From: an uncultured Eubacterium sp.
GTDB taxonomy: Bacteria > Bacillota > Clostridia > Oscillospirales > Acutalibacteraceae
DNA: 5,342 nt
Reading direction: 5' to 3'
NCBI GenBank assembly: GCA_910584985.1
Contig: CAJUDJ010000047.1
Span: 1-5,342 of the forward strand
A program made the position numbers and the translations under genes. The stretch's first letter is position 1, and the number at the start of each line of letters is the position of its first letter. The notes beneath the pieces were generated by a model. It was not told where the DNA came from. It ran no database searches and saw only the letters and a list, made by a program, of their open reading frames with translations. Shown one piece after another: positions 1 through 5,148 of the stretch.

Positions 1-28
1 TGTGAAATAAATAGAATAAGGCATAATG

Positions 29-68
29 ACAGCCCCTCTTTCTCTTGGAGATTGAGGGGCTGTTTTCT
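29..68 (+). terminator. Rho-independent terminator at left edge
   Basis: A 10-bp perfect stem (29-38 with 54-63, core CAGCCCCTC/GAGGGGCTG) encloses a second small stem (41-44 TCTC with 48-51 GAGA, loop TTG) and runs into a T-rich stretch. It should end a transcript entering from the left; the gene it serves lies outside the window. Its sequence closely resembles the terminator at 1446-1478 beyond the TA operon. Confidence 0.85.
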
Positions 69-158
69 ATTACTTAATTTAAATTAATTATATTTTTCTA
101 AAAAGGAAGGAATAATTAGTTAAAAAAACATATATAATAAATGAAAGATTATTTATTC

Positions 159-176
159 AGTTACAAAGTTGTAACT
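159..176. promoter_or_regulatory. 18-bp palindrome, candidate operator
   Basis: AGTTACAA and TTGTAACT form a perfect 8-bp inverted repeat with a 2-nt AG spacer, ending 4 nt upstream of the -35 box of the hicA promoter. HicB antitoxins with ribbon-helix-helix or HTH domains usually repress their own operons by binding palindromes at the promoter. Assigning this palindrome to HicB is an inference from position. Confidence 0.5.
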
Positions 177-180
177 ATTA

Positions 181-209
181 TTGACAATAAATATCCTCTT
201 TTATATAAT
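181..209 (+). promoter_or_regulatory. Sigma-A promoter of hicA-hicB-secB-like operon
   Basis: A perfect consensus -35 (TTGACA, 181-186) and a perfect -10 (TATAAT, 204-209) are separated by exactly 17 nt. Transcription would start near 216, leaving a leader of about 37 nt before the toxin start codon. Such a strong promoter fits an autorepressed toxin-antitoxin operon. Confidence 0.85.
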
Positions 210-210
210 T

Positions 211-229
211 ATACGTATAGCACGTATAG
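211..229. promoter_or_regulatory. Direct repeat over transcription start, candidate operator
   Basis: ACGTATAG occurs twice (213-220 and 222-229) with 9-nt periodicity just downstream of the -10 box. The first copy overlaps the small palindrome ATACGTAT (211-218). A repressor bound here would block transcription initiation. The binding protein is not identified; HicB is the obvious candidate. Confidence 0.4.
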
Positions 230-252
230 ATTTATGAAAGGGGAGTGCAAAA

Positions 253-444
253 TTGCCATTAAAACCTTCTGAAATGGAAAGAATATTGTTAAATGATGGA
301 TGGTATTTTCACTCTCAAAAAGGTAGTCATAGGCATTATAAGCATCCAATAAAGAAGAATAAAGTAACAATTCCTTTTCACAAAGGAAAGGAATTAAATG
401 CAATTACAGAAAGAATGATACGACAGCAAGCAGAGATAGAATAA
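253..444 (+). CDS. hicA: HicA-family mRNA interferase toxin
   Basis: A 63-residue protein with the full HicA double-stranded-RNA-binding-like fold layout. It has an N-terminal KPSEMERILLNDGW helix, the catalytic block QKGSHRHY with the conserved histidine at residue 26, and a VTIPFHKGKELN strand/helix section (38-49). HicA toxins cleave mRNA and stop translation until bound by HicB. The start is TTG at 253, preceded at 7 nt by AGGGGAG (239-245). The ATG at 234 is in another frame, and the next in-frame ATG (274) would remove conserved residues. The toxin comes first, 24 nt upstream of hicB, the common HicAB order. Length and motif are typical, with no sign of inactivation. The rare start codon and weaker RBS than that of hicB may keep toxin synthesis below antitoxin synthesis (inference). 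Confidence 0.93.
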   Translation: MPLKPSEMERILLNDGWYFHSQKGSHRHYKHPIKKNKVTIPFHKGKELNAITERMIRQQAEIE

Positions 445-468
445 TTTGATTTTAAGGAGGGACATTTT

Positions 469-1023
469 ATGAGATTGGTTTATCAGGCAATATTTTATGA
501 AGATGTAGACACAAAAACATATACAATTGTTTTTCCTGATTTGCCAGGGTGTATTTCACAAGGCGATAATTTTGAAGAAGCGTTTGAAATGGCTGAAGAT
601 GTTGCTTCTGGTTGGATCCTTACAGCAATGGAAAATGGCGAAGATATTCCTAAACCGACAAGACGGCGTTTCAGTGAAGAAGAAAATTCATTTGTTAATT
701 ATGTTTTTTTAAATATTGATGAATATGCAAAAAAATATAGTAGTAAATCTGTAAAAAAAACATTAACTATTCCTCAATGGCTTAATACCATGGCAGAAAA
801 AGAAAATATAAATTTTTCAAGATTATTACAAACAGCTCTCATGCAACGTTTAGAATTAATATCATCTTCTTATGCAAATGTTGAAAGTACTATTCCATAT
901 AACAGTGTGGGCATTAAAATCTCTGAATTTAGTGATTATGACTTTGGCGATTCTGAATCTAATGCTTTATATACTTCAAGTAAAACAATTAGATTTCCTG
1001 CAGAAAAAAGAAATATAAATTGA
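469..1023 (+). CDS. hicB: HicB-family antitoxin with extended C-terminal tail
   Basis: A 184-residue protein. Residues 1-63 are the HicB degraded RNase H-like fold, with the hallmark TIVFPDLPGCISQGDNFEEA (19-38) followed by a helix and the usual GEDIPKP segment (57-63). Residues 94-130 (SVKKTLTIPQWL, then NFSRLLQTALMQRL) form the ribbon-helix-helix-type DNA-binding domain seen in long HicB proteins. It neutralises HicA and probably represses the operon. Family members of this type normally end near residue 130-135. Here a further 54 residues follow (131-184), rich in Ser, Tyr, Phe, Ile and Asn, with no recognised domain. A SecB-like gene follows directly, so the tail is proposed to be a chaperone-addiction (ChAD) segment. 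The start ATG has AAGGAGGG (454-461) at 7 nt. Family call firm, tail function inferred. Confidence 0.93.
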   Translation: MRLVYQAIFYEDVDTKTYTIVFPDLPGCISQGDNFEEAFEMAEDVASGWILTAMENGEDIPKPTRRRFSEEENSFVNYVFLNIDEYAKKYSSKSVKKTLTIPQWLNTMAEKENINFSRLLQTALMQRLELISSSYANVESTIPYNSVGIKISEFSDYDFGDSESNALYTSSKTIRFPAEKRNIN

Positions 1024-1038
1024 TTATAGGAGAAAAAA

Positions 1039-1431
1039 ATGGCTAAAACAGAATTATTAAATTATAAAATTTTCAAATTGAATTATGAAAATGATGTTCT
1101 AAATGAACAGCAAATTGAAAATGAAGAATTAAAGCTGAATACTAGTTTAGAAACTAATGTAAATTGTAATGAAAAAGAGGGTACAGGTATATGTACATAT
1201 ACATTAAAAATGTTTTCTGAAAATGAGAATATTTTATTTAATGTTGAAATTGTCTTATCAGGTCTTTTTTCGTATGATAAGAATGAGGATAGAAAGGAAA
1301 TTCATGTTGAGATTGCAAAAAAAGTTTTTCCATATTTACAATCAAAAACTAGCTTTTTAATGGCTATGATAGGGATTCCTGATTTTATACTTCCTGAACC
1401 GGAATTAGAGCCAAACGATGTTAAATTTTAA
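1039..1431 (+). CDS. SecB-like chaperone of a toxin-antitoxin-chaperone operon
   Basis: A 130-residue acidic protein resembling the SecB fold. FNVEIVLSGLFSYD (67-80) matches the SecB strand normally read as F-x-E-V-x-x-x-G-I-F, and IAKKVFPYLQSKTSF then GIPDFILPE (92-120) match the SecB LFPYaRe-x-isdl...GFP-x-l-L-P block. SecB keeps client proteins unfolded for export. SecB-like proteins in TAC systems, such as M. tuberculosis Rv1957, instead stabilise the antitoxin. The gene starts 15 nt after hicB with AGGAGA (1028-1033) at 5 nt, so it is almost surely cotranscribed. Classical SecB is typically missing from Clostridia, and no secretion gene is nearby, which favours the antitoxin-chaperone role. 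The residues before about 50 are poorly conserved. Identified by motif reading only; a structure or profile comparison would settle it. Confidence 0.75.
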   Translation: MAKTELLNYKIFKLNYENDVLNEQQIENEELKLNTSLETNVNCNEKEGTGICTYTLKMFSENENILFNVEIVLSGLFSYDKNEDRKEIHVEIAKKVFPYLQSKTSFLMAMIGIPDFILPEPELEPNDVKF

Positions 1432-1445
1432 GAATGAAAAATATT

Positions 1446-1478
1446 CCCTCAATCTCTATGGAGAATGAGGGGTGTTTT
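1446..1478. terminator. Bidirectional terminator between convergent genes
   Basis: CCCTC (1446-1450) pairs with GAGGG (1467-1471), and inside it TCTC (1453-1456) pairs with GAGA (1461-1464). Reading rightward the stem is followed by GTGTTTTATTGTTTT; reading leftward it is followed by AATATTTTTC. It can therefore end both the hicA-hicB-secB-like transcript and the convergent Spo0A-domain gene. The stem is shorter than that of the similar hairpin at 29-63. Confidence 0.75.
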
Positions 1479-1484
1479 ATTGTT

Positions 1485-1829
1485 TTATGAAACACTGTTA
1501 TATTGTGAACGCTGGACATTGGCAACAAGAATGGAAACCAGATTTGTTGCAGTGATTTTATTCACTAATTTATATCCTGCAATCATGCAGAGCGTATTGT
1601 AATTATATTTCCATATATTTTCCGATATGGTCTGAATGTTTCTGTAAACGGAGCAGCAGGAACAGCCGGATGCTTCTGCAACAAGATTGTAAAGCCGTTT
1701 TGAAGCATTGCAGAGCCTGTCCTCATTTTCAAGTGCAAGCGCAACAGCCAGTTTCAGCTGATTATAGCCTTTGTAATTCTTGGTAACGCCAAGAGCCTGC
1801 ATTCTGTCATCAATTATTGTGTTTTTCAT
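1485..1829 (-). CDS. Orphan Spo0A C-terminal DNA-binding-domain protein
   Basis: A 114-residue protein that is essentially only a Spo0A effector domain. DRMQALGVTKNYKGYNQLKLAV (8-29) parallels the Spo0A LGVPAHIKGYQYLREAI region. RLYNLVAEASGCSCCSVYRNIQTISENIW (45-73) parallels the LYPAIAKKYNTTPSRVERAIRHAIEVAW helix-turn-helix, and TNLVSILVANV (95-105) the final helix. Spo0A, the sporulation master regulator, carries an N-terminal phosphoreceiver, which is entirely absent here. The start ATG at 1829 has a strong AAGGAGG at 7 nt, so this is an intact gene, not a cut Spo0A. Recognition-helix residues differ: R63 fits the first conserved Arg, but Gln66 replaces the second. It probably binds DNA without phosphorylation control; targets unknown. 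GC is higher than in the TA genes it faces. Confidence 0.85.
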   Translation of the reverse strand: MKNTIIDDRMQALGVTKNYKGYNQLKLAVALALENEDRLCNASKRLYNLVAEASGCSCCSVYRNIQTISENIWKYNYNTLCMIAGYKLVNKITATNLVSILVANVQRSQYNSVS

Positions 1830-1889
1830 ATTAAAACCTCCTTAAAATAAGCAAGGAAAGTTTAAACAGAATAAGACGGATAATAAGAA

Positions 1890-1898
1890 ATTTTACCA
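1890..1898 (-). promoter_or_regulatory. Possible extended -10 promoter of Spo0A-domain gene
   Basis: On the minus strand TGGTAAAAT gives an extended TGn motif plus a 5/6 match to TATAAT, about 60 nt before the start codon of the Spo0A-domain gene. No good -35 box sits at 17 nt, and a TATTAT (minus strand) a little further downstream is an alternative. No clear 0A box (TGTCGAA) was seen here. Confidence 0.3.
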
Positions 1899-2056
1899 AA
1901 ATTAAACAATATATAACATAAATGAACAAATTGTGTTTATATGTTTTAAAACAGTTTCAATTTGTTTGCTTCATTGCTCCCCGAATAGCTCCCCATTAGT
2001 TTAATAATATTTAAAAGGCATAGTATTTAAGCGGAATTTTAAAGTATAGACACTTA

Positions 2057-2079
2057 TTCAAGTTTTATCACTCCGACCA
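2057..2079 (+). repeat. tRNA-Pro 3'-end remnant, candidate att site
   Basis: The 23 bases fit the end of a tRNA in exact spacing: T-loop TTCAAGT (2057-2063), a 5-nt T-stem strand (2064-2068), a 7-nt acceptor strand CACTCCG (2069-2075), discriminator A (2076) and CCA (2077-2079). Acceptor G72 with A73 and encoded CCA points to tRNA-Pro in bacteria. Upstream bases do not form the T-stem partner, anticodon arm or D-arm, and position 61 is T rather than the invariant C, so no functional tRNA is here. Duplicated tRNA 3' ends are the usual footprint of tyrosine-recombinase integration. The intact tRNA would be expected to the left of the window. Confidence 0.55.
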
Positions 2080-2081
2080 AA

Positions 2082-2118
2082 GAAGGCTGTGCATTTGCAC
2101 AGCTTTTTATTTTCTTTT
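2082..2118 (+). terminator. Terminator following tRNA-like remnant
   Basis: GCTGTGC (2086-2092) pairs with GCACAGC (2097-2103) around a 4-nt loop, extended outward by weaker GAAG/CTTT pairs, then a T-rich run TTTTTATTTTCTTTT. It begins just after the CCA of the tRNA remnant, as would a tRNA gene's own terminator. It lies only 16 nt before the next start codon, so any promoter for the downstream gene would have to read through it. Confidence 0.8.
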
Positions 2119-2133
2119 CATTTAGGTGATTAT

Positions 2134-2826
2134 ATGAATTTTGTTATGTTTAACGGAAGGGAAATTGAATATGAAATCATCAGGAAGAATGTGAAAAATA
2201 TCAATCTGCGTGTCAGGCGGGATGCCTCGGTTGCGGTTTCGGCAAATCATTATGTGCCGGAATCGGTTATTGAAGAATTTGTTTTGCAAAATGCGGAGAA
2301 AATTATCGGTGCGCAGGACAAAAATGCTGCCCGGAATACAGAATCGGCGCTTGCAAACGGCAGTAAAATTATGCTTCTCGGTGAAGAATTTGATTTAATT
2401 ATAAAAGAAAGCAACAGGCAATCGTATTATATTAATGAAAAGGACATCGTTTTCCGTGTTTCCGATTTAAAGGATACGGAGCAGATAAAAAGCGTTTATC
2501 TTTGTCTTCTCAGAAATACGGCGGAGGTGGTTTTTCCGAAACTGCTTAAAGAATGTTATCCTGCATTTGAATCCGTGTGCAGCGAACTGCCTGTGCTTAA
2601 AATAAAGGATTTGAAATCACAGTGGGGAAACTGTTATCATAAAAGGAATCTGATAACGCTTAATCTGCGGCTTGCGGTTTATGACATGCATGTGATACGC
2701 TCGGTCATTTATCATGAGTACTGCCATTTTGTTCATCAGAATCATTCAAAGGAATTTTATAATCTGCTTTCCCGTGTTTATCCGAATTGGAAGCAGTGCA
2801 GCAGAATCCTGAAAGGAAAACCATAA
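2134..2826 (+). CDS. YgjP-like (DUF45/WLM-type) zinc metallopeptidase-domain protein
   Basis: A 230-residue protein of the YgjP/DUF45 family. The C-terminal half carries the diagnostic pair KSQWGNCYHKRNLITLNLRL (161-180) and YHEYCHFVHQNHSKEFY (193-209). H194, E195 and H198 form the HExxH zinc site, and H204 in the NHSKEFY box is the third likely ligand. The N-terminal half (about 1-110) is the usual beta-rich NINLRVRRDASVAVSA region. The biochemical role is poorly defined, though some relatives are annotated as metallohydrolases or UTP pyrophosphatases. No signal peptide is seen, so it is probably cytoplasmic. The start ATG at 2134 has AGGTGA (2124-2129) at 4 nt. An in-frame ATG at 2089 was rejected because it lies within the terminator hairpin and adds a non-conserved 15-residue lead. 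Confidence 0.88.
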   Translation: MNFVMFNGREIEYEIIRKNVKNINLRVRRDASVAVSANHYVPESVIEEFVLQNAEKIIGAQDKNAARNTESALANGSKIMLLGEEFDLIIKESNRQSYYINEKDIVFRVSDLKDTEQIKSVYLCLLRNTAEVVFPKLLKECYPAFESVCSELPVLKIKDLKSQWGNCYHKRNLITLNLRLAVYDMHVIRSVIYHEYCHFVHQNHSKEFYNLLSRVYPNWKQCSRILKGKP

Positions 2827-2880
2827 AGCAGCAGGAAACCTTGCCCTTTTGAAGCTTGTTTCCTATGCTGCTTTTTTTGT
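2825..2880 (+). terminator. Terminator of the YgjP-like gene
   Basis: AAAGCAGC (2825-2832) pairs with GCTGCTTT (2867-2874), and AGGAAAC (2833-2839) with GTTTCCT (2858-2864), interrupted only by a 2-nt bulge (2865-2866). A run of seven T follows. The stem begins inside the stop codon of the gene, so the transcript ends at once. It separates this gene from the uracil operon. Confidence 0.9.
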
Positions 2881-2916
2881 TTACCGTTTTGTAACTGTTT
2901 TGTAAGTCGCATTTTG

Positions 2917-2945
2917 TTGAAATGGCAGGTTTACTGTGATATGTT
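2917..2945 (+). promoter_or_regulatory. Promoter of upp-uraA operon
   Basis: TTGAAA (2917-2922) and TATGTT (2940-2945) are 17 nt apart, and a TGA at 2937-2939 supplies the extended -10 motif. Transcription would begin near 2952, giving a leader under 30 nt. There is no room for a PyrR-type attenuator between this start and upp. Confidence 0.55.
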
Positions 2946-2978
2946 ATTATAGAATAGATATGAAAGGAAATACGGATT

Positions 2979-3611
2979 ATGGAAAGAAAAGTTATAATTA
3001 TGGATCATCCGCTTATTCAGCACAAGCTCAGCATTCTTCGTGATGTCAAAACCAGCACCAAGGAATTCAGGGATCTTGTGAATGAAATTGCAATGCTGAT
3101 GATTTATGAGGCAACGAGAGATCTGCCGCTTAAGGAAATTGATGTTCAGACGCCGTGCGGTGTGGCACATTGCAGGGAAATTGCAGGCAGAAAGCTTGCC
3201 TTCGTTCCGATTCTTCGTGCCGGGCTTGGCATGGTAGAGGGGGCACTTATGCTTGTTCCGTCTGCCAGAATCGGGCATATCGGTCTTTACAGGGATGAAA
3301 CAACGCTTCAGCCCGTTGAGTATTACTGCAAGCTGCCCAAGGATATTGAAGAGCGTGATGTTTTTGTTGTTGACCCGATGCTTGCAACAGGTGGCTCTGC
3401 AATTGATGCGATTTCTCAGATTAAGAAAAGGAATCCCAGATCCATTAAATTTTTATGTATAATTGCAGCTCCCGAAGGACTTGAGGCGCTGGAAAAAGCG
3501 CATCCCGATGTGGATATTTTTGCTGCTGGAATGGATGAACGCCTGAATGAAAACGGATATATTGTTCCCGGTCTCGGCGATGCCGGCGACAGAATATTCG
3601 GCACAAAATAA
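2979..3611 (+). CDS. upp: Uracil phosphoribosyltransferase
   Basis: A 210-residue enzyme, the usual bacterial UPRT length, making UMP and pyrophosphate from uracil and PRPP in pyrimidine salvage; it acts in the cytoplasm. Visible landmarks are the N-terminal DHPLIQHKLSILRD (9-22), FVPILRAGLGMVEG (75-88), the PRPP-binding loop VVDPMLATGGSAIDA (130-144) and the C-terminal uracil-binding segment YIVPGLGDAGDRIFGTK (194-210). The start ATG at 2979 has AAAGGA (2963-2968) at 10 nt. A second ATG eight codons in would shorten the conserved first strand, so the first is kept. It is followed 25 nt later by the uracil permease gene with no terminator between, so the two form one operon. Nothing is truncated or altered. 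Confidence 0.97.
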   Translation: MERKVIIMDHPLIQHKLSILRDVKTSTKEFRDLVNEIAMLMIYEATRDLPLKEIDVQTPCGVAHCREIAGRKLAFVPILRAGLGMVEGALMLVPSARIGHIGLYRDETTLQPVEYYCKLPKDIEERDVFVVDPMLATGGSAIDAISQIKKRNPRSIKFLCIIAAPEGLEALEKAHPDVDIFAAGMDERLNENGYIVPGLGDAGDRIFGTK

Positions 3612-3636
3612 TTCGGTTTAAAAGAAAGGATTTGTT

Positions 3637-5028
3637 ATGGCTAAAGTTAAAAAAGAAAAAATTTCCATAGGAAATGATGGCATATATGATGCAAGAAAGC
3701 TCGGAACACCGAAAATGGTGATACTTGGATTCCAGCATATGTTTGCCATGTTCGGTGCAACGGTAACCGTTCCGCTTCTCACAGGCCTTGATATTTCAAC
3801 AACACTTCTTTTTGCAGGTCTCGGAACGCTGCTGTTCCACTGCTTAACCAAGTTCAAGGTGCCTGCTTTTCTCGGTTCCTCCTTTGCATTTATCGGCGGT
3901 TATCTTGCCGTTGCCCCTCTTCAGGACGGCAAAGGCAATAAAGAACTGCTTCCGTATGCCTGCCTTGGCGTAGCTTGTGCAGGGCTTCTTTACCTTGTGC
4001 TTGCAGCAGTAATTAAAATTGTCGGCATCAGCCGTGTTATGAAGCTGTTTCCGCCTGTTGTAACAGGACCTATTATTATGGCTATCGGCCTCGGTCTTGC
4101 TCCATCGGCAATCAGCAACTGCAAGCAGAACTGGACGCTTGCGCTTGTAGCTCTTGTGCTTATTGTGGTGTTCAATATATTCGGAAAAGGAATGGTTAAA
4201 ATTATTCCGATTCTTCTTGGAATTTTAGGTGCATATGCCGTGGCTGCGATTGTCGGCAACGGTTTCGGCGTGGAGAACTTTGCTATTGATTTTTCAGGTG
4301 TGAAAGAAGCAGCGTGGATCGGTCTGCCTGTTGATTGGAATTCAACCGTGTTTGGCGGTGTAAGGGATTCCGGAAAGGCAATTTCTGCCATTATAGCCAT
4401 TGTTCCGATTGCACTTGCAACCATGATGGAGCACATTGGTGATGTTTCCGCTATATCTGCAACCTGCAATAAAAATTATATCAGCAATCCGGGTCTGCAC
4501 AGAACCTTGCTCGGTGATGGCTTTGCAACCATTATGGCATCTCTTTTCGGTGCACCTGCAAACACAACTTACGGTGAAAACACGGGTGTGCTTGCGCTTT
4601 CAAAGGTTTATGATCCCAGAGTAATCCGAATTGCCGCATATTTTGCTGTTGCATTTTCAATCTGCCCGAAATTTGCCGCAGTTATAGAATCTATTCCCGT
4701 TGCTGTTGTAGGCGGTATTTCCTTTGTGCTTTACGGAATGATTTCCGCTGTCGGTGTAAGAAATGTTGTTGAGGCAAAGGTGGATTTCTCCAAATCACGA
4801 AACACAATTATTGCAGCGATTATTCTTGTGCTTGCTCTTGGCTCAGACGGCATATCCTTTGCAGCGGGTTCTGCAAATATCAGCATTTCAGCTCTTGCAA
4901 CTGCTTCTGTAGTAGGCATTATTCTGAATGTGATTCTTCCTGGAAACGATTATGTTTTCAAGCTTGATAATAAATCAAAAGAAAAAGAAGAGGCCAAAGA
5001 AGATATTGCAGAGGAAAAGGCACATTAG
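3637..5028 (+). CDS. uraA: Uracil permease, NCS2 (NAT) family
   Basis: A 463-residue polytopic membrane protein importing uracil, most likely with protons. Landmarks: GFQHMFAMFGATVTVPLLTG (31-50), APSAISNC in the middle, the substrate-site helix MMEHIGD (263-269), and the NCS2 signature NTTYGENTGVLALSKVYD (309-326). E265 and E314 line up, both offset by 24, with E. coli UraA uracil-contact residues E241 and E290. D269 falls where E. coli UraA has His245, a change also common in other Firmicute permeases as far as I recall. The tail after 443 is charged and cytoplasmic (KSKEKEEAKEDIAEEK). It is about 30 residues longer than E. coli UraA, from both ends. RBS AAAGGA (3625-3630) is at 6 nt. Alternative names: pyrP. 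Substrate uracil is supported by linkage to upp. Confidence 0.94.
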   Translation: MAKVKKEKISIGNDGIYDARKLGTPKMVILGFQHMFAMFGATVTVPLLTGLDISTTLLFAGLGTLLFHCLTKFKVPAFLGSSFAFIGGYLAVAPLQDGKGNKELLPYACLGVACAGLLYLVLAAVIKIVGISRVMKLFPPVVTGPIIMAIGLGLAPSAISNCKQNWTLALVALVLIVVFNIFGKGMVKIIPILLGILGAYAVAAIVGNGFGVENFAIDFSGVKEAAWIGLPVDWNSTVFGGVRDSGKAISAIIAIVPIALATMMEHIGDVSAISATCNKNYISNPGLHRTLLGDGFATIMASLFGAPANTTYGENTGVLALSKVYDPRVIRIAAYFAVAFSICPKFAAVIESIPVAVVGGISFVLYGMISAVGVRNVVEAKVDFSKSRNTIIAAIILVLALGSDGISFAAGSANISISALATASVVGIILNVILPGNDYVFKLDNKSKEKEEAKEDIAEEKAH

Positions 5029-5047
5029 TTTTAATACTTTTCGTTTT

Positions 5048-5087
5048 AAAGGTCCGGTTTTGTGCTGGGCCTTTCATCTTTTTTTTG
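5048..5087 (+). terminator. Terminator of upp-uraA operon
   Basis: AAAGGTCC (5048-5055) pairs with GGGCCTTT (5067-5074), including one G-U pair, around an 11-nt loop. It is followed by CATC and a run of eight T. It lies 20 nt after the uraA stop. Its T-run overlaps the -35 box of the next promoter. Confidence 0.9.
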
Positions 5088-5113
5088 ACAATCGGCGGAT
5101 AGTGTGGTAAACT
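5085..5113 (+). promoter_or_regulatory. Promoter of putP-like gene
   Basis: A perfect TTGACA (5085-5090) and TAAACT (5108-5113) are 17 nt apart, with TGG (5105-5107) as an extended -10. The leader to the start codon is about 30 nt with no evident regulatory structure. Confidence 0.8.
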
Positions 5114-5148
5114 TTGTAATTATTTAACAAATTCTAAGGAGGAAAATT

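Larger units (their letters stand above)
1830..2085. other. AT-rich intergenic region at probable island edge
   Basis: About 300 bases between the divergent starts at 1829 and 2134 hold no convincing gene. What can be seen: the RBS and possible promoter of the minus-strand gene (1830-1900); a short minus-strand open stretch with paired GGGGAGC words (1976-1994); and the tRNA-like 3' end at 2057-2079. The rest is AT-rich with nothing recognisable. Confidence 0.6.

Noticed and set aside
136..157. AATAAAT/ATTTATT weak inverted repeat upstream of the hicA promoter
   Set aside because: Pure A/T pairing in an AT-rich stretch is expected by chance; no functional context.
209..403. Minus-strand open frame of 64 codons over hicA
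   Set aside because: Antisense shadow of hicA, no ribosome binding site, no recognisable protein features.
2041..2079. Complete tRNA gene
   Set aside because: Only the T-loop and acceptor 3' strand are present. The 5' T-stem strand does not pair, and no anticodon or D-arm can be built upstream.
2089..2133. Upstream in-frame ATG giving a 245-residue YgjP-like protein
   Set aside because: It begins inside a terminator hairpin, has no ribosome binding site and adds a non-conserved lead; ATG 2134 has AGGTGA at good spacing.
2946..2978. PyrR-type attenuator or uracil riboswitch before upp
   Set aside because: The leader after the likely transcription start is under 30 nt and holds no terminator/antiterminator structure.
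3990..4469. 159-codon minus-strand open frame inside uraA
   Set aside because: Shadow created by codon bias of the real permease gene; no ribosome binding site or family motif.
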